Below the pieces are notes generated by a model. The model had not been told where the DNA came from and made no database searches. It saw nothing but the letters and a program-made list of their open reading frames with translations. A stretch of 64,000 nucleotides of DNA from contig OX578134.1 of the NCBI GenBank assembly GCA_951213105.1, positions 142,452,450-142,516,449 on the forward strand, given 5' to 3'. The position numbers and the translations under genes are program-made. Shown here piece after piece: positions 1 to 12,402 of this stretch. Each line of letters starts with the position of its first letter. Position 1 is the stretch's first letter. The stretch is from Amaurobius ferox (Eukaryota > Arthropoda > Arachnida > Araneae > Amaurobiidae).

Positions 1-423
1 GGCATATATTGGAATCAATTTCTGCCTTCAGGTTTAAATATTAAGGGTTTATTGATATTTTTTATTTATACATGTAATCTACTAATACAGGTTATATCTG
101 CTAATATTCGAGTATATAAGTAACACGAGTCCCATACAATTTCAATGCTTTTATTTTGCATATATTGATTCAATTCCATAGTTTATGTCAATTTGCTTAC
201 AAAAGGGAGCCAGGATGTTTTATTCTTTAGATCTGCCCGTGAAGATAAATTTGTATAGCGAGAACAAAGACTCTTAAAATTATTTTTAGGAGCATTAGAT
301 TAAATATTTTAACAGGATATTTTGATTAAAAATGTCATTTAGTATACTGAAGGTATTTGCACATGATTGTGAATTTTAAATTTCTTTATATTTACTCCGT
401 ACGAAGAACGGGTATGCTGCTAG
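1..423 (+). mobile_element. Hel-1 copy a: non-autonomous Helitron-like element, CTAG-end fragment
   Basis: This is the 3' part of a Helitron-like element cut by the window edge. Its right end reads ACGGGTATGCTGCTAG and stops at CTAG (420-423), followed by host T. The interior matches copies b-f, including the motif for 'ttattcttcagatctgcc' near 215-235 and the ATTGATTCCAATATATG-type units. No Rep or helicase coding is visible, so it is non-autonomous. The CTAG end, the hairpin just before it and the following T are the Helitron criteria used; the family assignment comes from structure only. Confidence 0.7.
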
Positions 424-699
424 TTTGAAAATAAAATCATGAAACATCTCTACTAGATTTTGACGCTGAAAACAGATATATTGATGCTGAGGACAGACAT
501 ATGGACTCTGTAATTATAATTCAAATTTTAATACCTTCTGCAACGGGATGAATCTTTTGGGAAAACCTGCAGTTCGAATATTTTCAATTTAAATGTAAAT
601 CAATAATAATAAAGAAGAATTAGATTCTAAGAACGCACTTGGTACAGCTTTATATGCAACAAATAGTAATAAATCGATTTTGAATGCGTCACCGATAAT

Positions 700-744
<45 letters not shown>

Positions 745-819
745 CAATGAAGATGCATAATAAGGTCACAACCATAATAATGTCGTACCAAAACAACTTA
801 CTGTAACAGCATTTTTTTT
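424..819. other. AT-rich non-coding stretch with a TA microsatellite
   Basis: No gene is recognisable. The stretch holds a (TA)n tract at about 702-741 and otherwise unique AT-rich sequence between the Helitron fragment and the GTGAC-rich module. Confidence 0.6.
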
Positions 820-1171
820 CAGAGTGACGTAAGATTTACGTAACACTGTGACTTTTGGTCGTCACAGGACTTCGCAGTACGTCTCGTCAATGTCATATTG
901 AGGTCACAGCGAAGTCATTTTAGTCTTTTTCATAGTCGTTTGTGACGTCACATATTAACTTATTTGTGACGTCACATTGTAATTGCCATTGTAATGTCGT
1001 CACATTATTACGTGTTAATTAAATTGTGGAAACGTCACAGAATATAGACAAAATGCAGTGACAAAGGTACTAATACGTAACGTCGCAAAGAAGTCACAAA
1101 TATGATGGCACATTGTGACTCAGGTGTCATGTGACAGCGTCACTGTCACATATGTGACGATCTTCGCTCTG
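820..1171. mobile_element. GTGAC/GTCAC-saturated module, possible MITE
   Basis: About 350 bp contain 17 occurrences of GTGAC or its complement GTCAC on the plus strand, plus two perfect TGTGACGTCACA palindromes (941-952 and 965-976) spaced 24 bp apart. The block begins CAGAGTGACG (820) and ends with CTTCGCTCTG (1171), so the ends form a short imperfect inverted repeat starting CAGAGYGA. Dense subterminal motifs between CAGAG-type ends are typical of hAT-like or related DNA-transposon MITEs, whose transposases bind such repeats. No clear 8-bp target duplication was found. TGACGTCA is also the CRE (bZIP) site, so a regulatory reading is possible. The module is certain; its identity is inferred. 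Confidence 0.5.
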
Positions 1172-2415
1172 AGGGTAACGACGTTAAAAATGTATATGAA
1201 TGGTTGATTAAAAAATTCCCCGAGATGAATCTGTGTGGTAAGTGTCCTCTCTTTGTGTACTTGGACAGCCGTATACGAGCCTATGAGTCCTTAAACTGTC
1301 TTTACGATGTAACGTATTGACTTGGAAATTTAATAAATGAAAATGTTTCCCGATATGAAACTGTGTGGTTATATTCAGCTCTCTACTATCCATCGAAACA
1401 AGCTTAATTAGATATAGTTCAAAAGCAACTTGAAATAAAGTGTAAATATTTACTTTGAGCTGCAATAAGAATGATAGCTGTTAATTATATAAAATGCTAA
1501 TTTTATATGCACATCTGACATAAAATGATGTATGCGTTTTTTATAAATTCGATATACTCAGTAGTATCAAAGGATGAAAAGCTTTATATGAGCAATTCTA
1601 AGATTTTGTTTAATATGCAAAACTTCCAAGAAACTAAAAAATTGTGGAGCTAGAATATGTCTAAAACTATCCACAATAATATAAAGAATAGGCATATTGC
1701 ATATTAAACTTGACCTATAAAATACTATAAACTGAATTTGTATACGACACAGATGACCAGACAGACGTATTTAAAATTTTATAAAAATATATATCAACAC
1801 AAACTGGCATTTGTTGCGTATTTAAAAGTAATTAAGTTTAACTAACAGGACTTAGCTGCTGTACTTTTCTTTCTGCAGATTTCAAATGCCATTCTATTAC
1901 CCACTAATCTTTCAGAACATACTTATTACCCTTCGACTTCTGTTCTATCAAGAAGAATAAAGACAGGTTCTCTTGTTGTCCTTAAATCTCTTTTTCTGCA
2001 ATTACATTTGGAACTTAAAACCGAGTTTAGAAGTGTTTTTTGAGTCTGTGTTATTTTAGACGTACTAATCATTATTTTTTTATGTTAAGAACAATATTGG
2101 CTGTTTAAAAACCAATATAAAATTTCCGTTGTGAGAAACTTTAGATCGGAAATAAACTAATAATATACAACATATTTGAAATATTTCTAAACAGTAATTA
2201 TAATGCTATCTAATAGTTTATGTTATTATATTGCACTGTGTCTTTAGTTAAAGCGATCATTGTCTTACGGATTATATTTGCGTTTATTACAGTATTAAGA
2301 CATTTAATTTATTATACACAATTTGGGCTTTAAATCTAATTGTAAAATTTTCTGAAATATATTTTAAATGGCAAAATATGTACCATGGTATTGCATTTAC
2401 GATAATGTTTTCTTG
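1172..2415. other. AT-rich non-coding stretch
   Basis: Short open frames here have no recognisable protein features. I see no RNA gene and no clear transposon signature. Confidence 0.5.
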
Positions 2416-2790
2416 AAACATCTATTTATTAAGATCTTTAATAGATAGTGCTGAGCTGATGAAATATCTGTATTAAGAATCGCAAAAGGAGGAGAATTAT
2501 TGTCTCATTAATAATTTACAGTTTTGATTAACATTTTTTTAAACATCTATTTAAAACTGTCTAAAGAAAGAGCTTAAATGATGACTGATGAATTAACATT
2601 AAGTTCCGGAGGAAGCAGGGAAGTTAACTTTAAATATTTCACTTCCGATTCAAACAATTTCGTTTAAACATCTATTTCTCAGGATTGAAAGTAAATTGAG
2701 TTTAAACGATGTCTAATATGCAGTCAGTATCAAATTTGTGAGGTGGAAAGGGGGTTTTCCCAAGGGTTCCAATTTCTGCAACTTTATAGA
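2416..2790. repeat. Diverged tandem repeat with 125-bp period (three units)
   Basis: The 12-mer AAACATCTATTT recurs at 2416, 2541 and 2666, exactly 125 bp apart. Units one and two share further blocks (CTGATGAA, ATTAAG, GGAGGA, GATT near the end) in the same order. The third unit is more diverged. This looks like an old local satellite-style duplication; no coding signal was recognised. Confidence 0.55.
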
Positions 2791-3895
2791 ATTTCCGTTT
2801 TTTTAAAAGATCGTATGCCTGCACGAAAAAAGTAAGCATAAAAAAATCAAAATTCTTTCAAGTGCCGCTTACTAGTTAGTAGAAAAAGAAACGGAAGCAC
2901 TCGCTTAAATGGATACTTTTTAAAGATTTTAAGTAAAACAATCATCATATCAAAAAATTAAAATATTTTTTAAGTATTTATAATCTGGATTTTATATACA
3001 TAATTTGAATTTTATATTCATAATCTGAATTCATTTGACTGTATATGATTTAACGTGAATGCATTATGATATGATTGTTCCAAACTCTGGTGAATAACAC
3101 AACGTACAACAAAGAGAGAAATATTTAAATATTTTAAGTCTGTATATGGAATAATCATCCATATTTTATATTTAATAACACGTTTTTTACATTAAATTAA
3201 ATATCTTTTAAATGTTATAATTATGGGTTTAAAAAATAAAGTTTACATGTTACAATATATAAATAGTCACTTTTATCACTTTTATACACGATATCTATAA
3301 CTGTTTTATTTAAATAATAGCTGAATAGAAAATAGCAGAATTGATTTTCTGATATATGAAGATCTTCCTACTGCCGTTCATGATCTGAAACCAAAGGAGT
3401 TATGACTCTTAAATCCGTGATCCGTATTAAAGAACATTTTCAAATTATTCGAACAATTTTGAACACAACTTCACAATTCTGCGCATGAAATCCAAAATAA
3501 ACCAACCCATTTTATCTTAGTATCCAGGTTACACTTATTTTTCTCCCAATATTTTGTATTCTTGATATATTAGCTGAATAACTTTTATTATAACACCATT
3601 ATGTTATCATATTAAGATAGCAAAGGAGGAAACGGAGATGTGTTGCATTATGCGTTCTTACAACTTTGTTATTTCCTTTGATTGCCATAGCTGTAGAAAT
3701 GCTGCTCATAAAAATAAGTTAGTGAGGAAATTACCTTTTACTACTTGCAATAATAAGATAATATCCAATAATCAGTGTTTGGTAACGTATAATGAAATGT
3801 ACTTTGCTTGCTAATATCAGACAAAAATTTTTGAATGAAAAAAAATCAAAATTAATACTACACACAAGTCAATATTATTTATTTCTATATTTATA
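2791..3895. other. AT-rich non-coding stretch
   Basis: Nothing recognisable beyond locally repeated 'ataatctgaatt'-like words near 2980-3030. Confidence 0.5.
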
Positions 3896-6327
3896 CTAGC
3901 AGCATACCCGTTCTTCGTACGAAGTATATAATATAAAGACACTTATAATTCAGAATCATATTCATATTATGTTAAAATATTAAATTTATTGCTCCTAAAG
4001 AGAAGTTTATGAATATCTGTTCTCATCATGCAAAATTATCTTCACGGGCAGATTTGAACAATAAAACATCCTGGCCCTTTTCGAAAGCAAATATACAAAA
4101 AATATGAAATTGAATCTATATATTCAAAATAACAGTGTTAAAATTGTATGGGACCCCGTAGTATTTATATATTCGAATATTAGAAGATATAACCTGTATT
4201 AGTAGATTACATTTATAAATTGAAAATATCAATAAACCCGTAATTGATTCCAATATATGACAGAATGAAAGCACTAAAATTATATGGGAATATATATACA
4301 TATATATATATCCCCGTACTACTTATATTGTCGCAGATTAGAAAATATGCCTGTATGTTAGTAGAAGATTACCCTTATTACAATATGAGTCGAAAAAATC
4401 TTTGCCGAAATAAAACAGATGACATAATAAATTGAAAATTTCAATTATCACCCTAATCTTTATATCAGAATGTCGTAATTGATTCCAATATATGCCAATA
4501 TATATCAAAATATATGCCTATATACCTGTACTACTTATATTCTCGTAGATTAGAAGATAACCCGTGCATTTATAGAAGATTACTCGCACAACGTACAATA
4601 TGTGAGTTTTAACAATTTTTGTCATAATAAAACAATGCCATAGAATTAATATGAAAATATCAATCATTCCCTGAATCAACAGTCCACGAAAATACCAATA
4701 ATAATGATGTTTAAATCTGTAGACCGTAATTGATATTATCCAGTCAACAATGCAATGTCAATGAAATTTAATTTATATACATATCTTTGTTATTCAAATC
4801 GGAAAAGATTTAATAAAAATCGTATGCCGCATAAACACATTGGATTTACATCCGTTGCTAAACGACATGACATCATTTGTTTCAAATGAATTGATGGGAA
4901 TCTTATCGTTTGAATAATTCTATCTCCATGGAAGGTTTGGCGACATTTTCGTCAATTTAGCGACAATTTAAAACATCGCCAAATTTATCACCAAGTGGGA
5001 CTGTAGAACCATTTTGCGACACATTGACGAATAATCATCATAATACTATGCCCTAACAAAACATAATTAATTGCATTTATTAAGCGCAATTTTATCAATT
5101 TTATTATATTTTTATGGATTTGCAAACATTTTATCAATTTGGTGACATTTTAAAAATTCGCTAAATGTGTTACTAAGAAGCATGGATGGACTGGCCGACA
5201 AATGCTACCTAAACATCATTTCAGTAATCTCTTCTGAGAAAACAAATTTAATTTAATTGATTTGCGTCGATTTTATCAATTTATCGACATTTCCGTCAAT
5301 TTGGTAACATTTAAGAAAAGTTGCCAAGTTAGCGACATTCCTCGAAATTCATAGCTCTGAATTTGCAGATCTGAAGAATAAAACATCCTATCCCGTTTGC
5401 ATACACTAAATGAAAACACTGAAATTGCGTTAGAAAATATACCCGTTCTACTCTTTTTCTGTTTCAACAATCGGCTAAATAAATTTATTGGCTAAACACA
5501 ATATATGAGTTTATTAGCTAAACACAATATATAAGCTTGAAAACTCTTTGTCAAAATAAAGGAAAGTGATGTACACAGTCCGTAATTAATATAATTAAAA
5601 GAACAATCTAACCGTTCATTTACAAAATATATTTTTACATATATTTATTTATTATTCAAATAGAAAAAATAATAACAAATATTAACAAACACATTTAATT
5701 TAATTGCGTTGCTGAGCAACATAATATAATAAAGAATCTTCCTCATAAACTGCGAAATTAAATAACCATTTTGATCTCTTCCCCATAAAATGCAAAAATA
5801 ATAACCATTTTGATTTCTTTATACTTTCAATTGTTTAGTAAATGCTTGACCATGGAGTTAGATTTTCCATTAAAATTCATGTTTCAAACAATTCATGCTT
5901 TCAGATAGTGACTAATTAATGCAAAAATCCTGCACTAAGCTCAGAAATGAAGTTTTAATTCACGTTGACGTTTTAAACAAACGATTTTCATCCTTTCCGT
6001 TTGGATAAACCACGCAGTTAGAGAGTAGATCTCCTAGGATAAAGTTCCGTTTTTCATTAATATCTCAACAACCCCTGGAATTAGAAACTCGAAACTTAGG
6101 CAAAATTTATGGGGGGCTATTTTAAGGCTACTCACAAAATTTCATTAAATTCGATTCAGCCGTTCTCTCGTGATGATGAGACAAACGAAATATTCGTTTT
6201 TCACTAATATCTCGAGAACCACTGGTCGTAAGAACTCAAAACACGGACTAAATTTTAAGTGGGGCTATTTCTAGGATACCCACAAAATTTCATCAAATTC
6301 GGTTCAGTCGTTCTCCCGTGATGATGG

Positions 6328-6360
<33 letters not shown>

Positions 6361-6383
6361 ATTTTCATTTTTATTTATATAGA
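3896..6383 (-). mobile_element. Hel-1 copy b: apparently full-length non-autonomous Helitron-like element
   Basis: Read on the minus strand, this 2488-bp copy starts TCTATATAAATAAAAATG, runs into a (GTCT)n tract (complement of GACAGACA, 6331-6361) and ends GCTGCTAG. Host A (3895) precedes CTAG on the plus strand, consistent with A|T insertion. The TC-end half carries a 147-bp tandem dimer (units starting about 6048 and 6195). The middle has blocks of GCGA/TCGC words, and the CTAG-end half has diverged units of about 230 bp. It encodes no transposase. The terminal features match Helitrons generally, and the GTCY microsatellite recalls DINE-1/MINE-type Helitron derivatives (established knowledge); membership is inferred. 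Confidence 0.75.
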
Positions 6384-8230
6384 CTAGCAGCATACCCGTT
6401 CTTCGTACGGAGTATATAATATAAAGAAACTTGAAATTCATAATCATGCCCAAATTCTTATAGTATACTAAATGACATGTTTAATCAAAATATTCTGTTA
6501 AAATATTTAATATAATGCTCCTAAAAAGAAGTTTAAGAATCTCTGTTCTCGCTATATAAATTTATCTTCATGGACATATCTGAAGAATAAAACATCTTGG
6601 ACCTCTTATGTAAGCAAATATAAAAAAAATATGGAATTGAATCAATATATGCAAAATAAAAGCGTTAAAATTGTATGGGACCCGTATACTAATTATATAC
6701 GCGAATATTAGAAAATATAACCTGTATTAGTAGATTACATGTATAAATTGAAAATACCAATAAACCCATAATCTTTAAATCTGAAGACAGTCATTTATTC
6801 CAATATATGTCAAAATTAAAGTGCTAAAATTATATGGGAAGATATACAAGTACTACTTATAATGTCCGATTATTAGTAGAAGATTACCCACATATTGCAA
6901 TATGAGTCTCAAATGTTTTTTGGTAAAATACAACAGACGACGTAATAAATTGAATATACGAGATTACTCGTACGAAGATTACGAAGATTACTCGTACAAC
7001 GTACAATATGCGTGTGTCAGCAATTTTTGCCGCAATAAAACAATGGCGTAATAACTTAAAAATATCAATAATCCCTGAATCAATAATTCCGGAAAATATC
7101 AATAATAATAATGTTTAAACCTGAAGAGTATAATTGATATTATCCAGTCCAAAATGAAATGGCAATGAAATTTATTTTATATACATATCTTCATTATTCA
7201 AATCGGAAAGGATTTAATAAAAATCGTCTGCCGCATAAACACATTGGATTTAAATCCGTTGCTAAGCGACATGATATCATTTGCTTCAAATAAATTGGTA
7301 GAAAAAATATCGTCTAAATAGTTATATTTCTATGGAACATTTGGCGACAGTTTCGTCAAATTAGCGACATTTTAAAAAATCGCCAAATTTATCGCCAAGT
7401 GGGACTGTAGAACTGACAGTTCCACTTTGCGACAAATTGACGAAATATCATCACAATACTATCCCCTAACAAAAAACAATTAATATCATTTATGTAGCGC
7501 AATTTTATCAATTTCAAGATATTTTTATAGATTTGAAAACATTTTTATCAATTTGGTGACATTTTAAAAATTCGCTAAATGTATTACTAAGTAGGATGGT
7601 TGGTCTGACAGAGAAATGCTAACCAAACATCATTTCAGTACTCTCTTCTAACAAAACAAAAAAAAATTTCATTGATATGTAGAAGACCCAAGCCACACGA
7701 CCAACCCGAAGGTTTATGGCAGCTGTTTGTGTGTCGTTTATATCAATTTGGCGAAATTTCCGTCAATTTGGCAAAGTTTAAGAAAAGTTGTCAAATTTGC
7801 GATATCCCTCCAAATTCGTAGCTTTGAATTTGCAGATCTGAATGAAACATTCTTATCCCGTTTCAATATACTAAATGAAAACACTACAATTGTATTAGAA
7901 GATATACCCGCTCTACTCTTTTTCTGTTTCAACAATCGGCTATATGAATTTATTGGCTAAACACAATATATGAGTTTAGTAGCTAAATACGATATAAGCT
8001 TGAAAACTCTTTGCCAAAATAAATGAAATTGATGTACGCAGTCAGCAATTAATATAATTAAAAGAAAAATCAAACCGTCCATTCATAAGATATACTTTTA
8101 TATCCATTTATCCATTTATTTATTATTTAAATCGAAAAAAAATAATAAAAACATTAACAAACACATTTAATTTAATTGCGATGCCGAGCAACATGATATA
8201 TCCTCCTAAAATGTTAAAATTTATTAACCA
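6384..8230 (-). mobile_element. Hel-1 copy c: copy inserted at the end of copy b, truncated by later events
   Basis: CTAGCAGCATACCCG begins at 6384 directly after the TATATAGA end of copy b, so the elements abut head to tail. The first 1.8 kb parallels copy b, including the internal 230-bp-type units and GCGA blocks, but its TC-end half is missing. From about 8196 the sequence jumps to an interior head segment ('gttaaaatttatt') that matches the start region of another copy and is then interrupted by copy d. The terminal hairpin is best preserved here (6393-6414). Confidence 0.7.
6393..6414 (-). other. Helitron-type subterminal hairpin next to CTAG
   Basis: Plus-strand TACCCGT (6393-6399), a seven-base loop, then ACGG, one unpaired A and GTA can fold into a seven-pair stem. 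On the element strand it lies five bases before the terminal CTAG (6384-6387). Helitrons end in CTRR preceded by a short hairpin that acts as a terminator of rolling-circle transfer. Copies a and f keep the same arrangement; copy b has a base change in the stem. Confidence 0.65.
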
Positions 8231-9684
8231 CTAACAGCACACCCGTTATTCGTACGGAGTGTATAATTTAAAGAAACTTAAAGTTCGCAATCATGTGCAA
8301 ATTCTGTTAAAATATTAAATTTATTGCTCCTAAAGAGAAGTTTAAGAATATATGTTCTCACTATGCAAAATTATCTTCACGATCAGATCTGAAGAATAAA
8401 ACATCCTGCCCCCTTTTGTAAGCAAATTTGCAGAAGAAAAAATAGGAATTGAATGAATATATGCAACCCCGTACTAATTATATTGTCGCAGATCAGAAAA
8501 TATGCCAATGTGTTAGTAGAAGATTACCCGTATTACAATATGCGTCTCAAAAATATTTGCCAAAATAAAAGAAATGACGTAATAAATTGAAAACATCAAT
8601 AATATCCGTACTCTTTATACCAGAAGGTCGTAATTGATTCCAATATATGCCAATATATATCAAAACATATGTCAATATACCTGTACTACTTATATTCTCG
8701 TAGATTAAAAGATATGCACGTGTATTTGTAGAAGATTCGTACAACATACAATATATGAGTTTAAACAATTTTTGTCATAATAAAATAATTGCATAATAAC
8801 TTGAAAATATCAATAATCCTTGAATCAATAATCCCCGAAAATATAAATAATAATAATTTTTAAACCTGAAGACCGTAATTGATATTATCCAGTCAAAAAT
8901 GCTATAAGAAAAATCAAATCGTTCTTTTCTAAAATATATTTTTATATCCATTTATTTATTATTCAAATCGAAAAAATAATTATTAAAATTAACAGACAGA
9001 TTTAATTTAATTGCGTTTCTGAGTAACATGATATAAGATAGAATCTTATAACATGTTAAATATGTCATGTCTTATAACATAAACTGCGAAATTGAATAAC
9101 GATTTTGATTTCTCTATACTTCTCATTGTTCCGTAAAAGCTTGTTTTAAATAAACCATGAACCATGGAGATAGATTTCCCCTTTAAATCATGTTTCAAAC
9201 AATTCATGTTTTCAGAAAGTGACTAATTAACGCAAAAAATCTCCCATCAAACTCAGAGATTAAATTTTAATTCACTTTCAAACGATTTTCAAGCTCTTCG
9301 TTTGGATAAACCACGGAGTTAGGGAGTAGAACTGATAGGAAAAAGTTCCGTTTTTCATTAATATCTCGACAACCCCAGGTCTTAGAAACTCGAAACTTGG
9401 ACAAAAGTTATGGGGGGATATTTCAAGGCTATTCTCCAAATTTCATTAAATTCGGTTCAGCCGTTTTTCCGTGATGATGAGACAAACGAAAATTTCGTTT
9501 TTTACTAATATCTCGAGAACCACTGGTCGTAGAAACTCAAAACACGGATATAATTTTAAGTGGGGCTATTTCTGGGCTACCCACAAAATTTCATCAAATT
9601 CGGTTCAGCCGTTCTCCCGTGATGGTGTGACAAACAAACAGACAGACAGACAGACAGATAGATTTTCATTTTTATTTATATAGA
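8231..9684 (-). mobile_element. Hel-1 copy d: shorter copy nested in another copy
   Basis: The element begins CTAACAGCACACCCG (CTAG mutated to CTAA) after host A at 8230 and ends TATATAGA at 9684, followed by host T. The flanks, rejoined, read like one interior segment of the family ('ttatt...taaagagaag'), so copy d was inserted into an older copy at an A|T site. At 1454 bp it lacks part of the middle of copy b but keeps the paired 147-bp units and a GACA tract (about 9634-9661). Confidence 0.7.
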
Positions 9685-11822
9685 TAAAGAGAAGTTTAAG
9701 AATATCTGTTCTCACTATGCAAAATTATCTTCACGGGCAGATCTGAAGAATAAAACATCCTGGCCCCTTTTGTAAGCAAATTTACAAAAAAAAAAAAGAA
9801 ATTGAATCAATATATGCAGCCCCGTACTACTTATATTGTCGCATATTAGAAAATATGCCAGTGTGTTAGTAGAAGTTTACCCGTATTGCAATATGTGTCT
9901 CAAAAATATTTGCCAAAATAAAAGAGATGACATAAAAAATTGAAAGTATCAAAAATCCCTGTAATCTTAATACCAGAAGGTCGTAATTGATTCGAATATA
10001 TGCCAATATATATCAAAATAAATGCCAATATACCTGTACTACTTATATTCTCGTGGAAGATATACTAGAGTGGAAGATATACCCATGCATTTGTAGAAGA
10101 TTACTCGTACAACGTACTATATATGAGTTTCAACAATTTTCGTCATAATAAAACAATTCCATAATATTTTGAAAATATCAGTAATCCCTGAATCAACAGT
10201 CCCCGAAAATATCAATAATAATGATGTTTAAACCTGAAGACCGTAATTGATATTATCCAGTCAAAAATTCAATGTCAATGATATTTATTTTATATACATA
10301 TTTTTACTAATCAAATCGGAAATGATTTAATAAAAATCATATGCCGCATAACATATTGGATCCGTTGCTAAGCGACATGATATCAATTGCTTTAAATAAA
10401 TTGATAGAAATCATATCGTCTGAATAATGCAATCTCCATGGAAGGTTTGGCGACATTTTCGTCAATTTAGCTATAACTTAAAAAATCGCCAAATTTATCG
10501 CCTAGTGGGACTGTAGAACTGATAATCCCATTATGCGACAAATTGACAAAACATCATCACAATACTATCCCCTAACAAAAAACAATTAATTTCATTTATT
10601 AAGCGCGATTTTATCAATTTCATGATATTTTTATGGATTTAGAAATATTTTTACCAATTTGGTGATATTAAAAAATTCCTTAAATGTGTTACTAAGTAGG
10701 ATGGATGGACTGACCGACAAATGCTACAGAAACATCATTTCAGTACTTTATTCTAAAAAAACAAATTTAATTTCATTGATTTGGTCATTTTTATCAATTT
10801 GGAGACATTTCCACTAATTTGGTAAAGTTTAAGAAAAGTTACCAAGTTATTTAGATATATTCCTCTAAATTCGTAGCTCTGAATTTGCAGATCTGAAGAA
10901 TAAAATATCCTGATCCCGTTTGTATATTCGAAATAAAAACAGTAAAATTGTATTAGAAGATACATACACCCGTTCTACTCTTTTTCTGCTTCAACAATTG
11001 GCTAAATGAATTTATTGGGTAAACACAATATATGAGTTTATTAGCTAAACACAATATATGAACTTGAAACCTCTTTGCTAAAATAAATGAAAGTGATGTG
11101 TACGCAGTCCGCAATATATATAAAAAAACAATCGAACCGTTCATTTACAAAATATATTTTTACATCCATTTATTTATTATACAAATAAAAAGAATAATAA
11201 TTGATATTAACAACACATTTAATTTCATTCCGTTGCCGAGCAACATGATATAAGATAGAATCTTCCTCATAAAATGCGAAATTAAATAGCCATTTTGATT
11301 TCTTTATACTTTTAATCGTTGAGTAAAAACTTGTGAAATATAACCACGGAGGTAGATTTCTCCATTTAAATTCATGTTTCAAACAATTCGTGTTTTCCGA
11401 TAGTGACTAATTAATGCAAAAATCCTGCACCAAACTCGGAAATAAAGTTTTATTCCATTTCGCCGTTTTAAACAAACGATTTTGATCCTTTCCGTTTGAA
11501 TAAACCACGGAGTTGGAGAGTATAACTCATAGGAAAAAGTTCCGTTTTTCATTAATATCTCGACAACCCCTGGTCTTAGAAACTCGAAAGTTGGAGTAAA
11601 TTTATGGGGGGCTATTTCAAGGCTATCCACAAAATTTCATTAAATTCCGTTCAGCCGTTTTCTCGTGATGATGAGACAAACGAAATATTCGTTTTTTACT
11701 AATATCTCGAGAACCGCTGGTCGTAGAAACTCAAAACACAGACTAAATTTTAAGTGGGGCTATTTCTAAGTTACCCACAAAATTTCATCAAATTCGGTTC
11801 AGCCGTTCTCCCGTGATGATGG

Positions 11823-11876
<54 letters not shown>

Positions 11877-11898
11877 TTTTCAATTTTATATATATAGA
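9685..11898 (-). mobile_element. Hel-1 copy e: copy split by copy d
   Basis: It starts inside the family consensus ('taaagagaagtttaag') because its CTAG end lies upstream of copy d. It continues through the 230-bp-type units, the GCGA blocks and the 147-bp dimer to a long (ACAG)n tract (11826-11877), and ends TATATAGA followed by T at 11899. With copies b-d it makes an 8-kb Hel-1 cluster. Confidence 0.7.
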
Positions 11899-12402
11899 TT
11901 TTGTAAATGATTAATAGGAAGCAAGATTTTAACCCACATTTTGTACAATCTTAAGATTCGATTTTTTGCGCATAAAGGATGCAGTGCTCCATGTCCGGAC
12001 AGGATTAAATCTGAAATAAACATGCCCGAAATCTGAATGAGATAAACCAGCCCGGGATTCAATCTGCATGAGACCACTTCATACGTAATTTTTAATTGTA
12101 TTCGGACATTTTTCGTTCTTCTGACATATTGTTGCTGTGTTTGAGATACTCCAAACTTAGTTCTACAGTAATGGCCAAAATTGTGAAAACCTTTTGAAAA
12201 AAGTGTATTTTTGTGATTTGATGGCTCATAACAGCACATTTTTTCCCAATACCACAAAATGATATATCAATGGAAAGATCATTTAATCAAGAGTACAATG
12301 CAATAACATTTATGAATTATCTTTTAATAGAACATTATTTATAAAGTAGAAAATTGAAATGCATGGAAAACATGAGATATACAAAAATTATCCCAATGTC
12401 AA

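Noticed and set aside
2751..2760. kB-like site GGGGTTTTCC
   Set aside because: A single 10-bp match has no promoter or gene context and is expected by chance.
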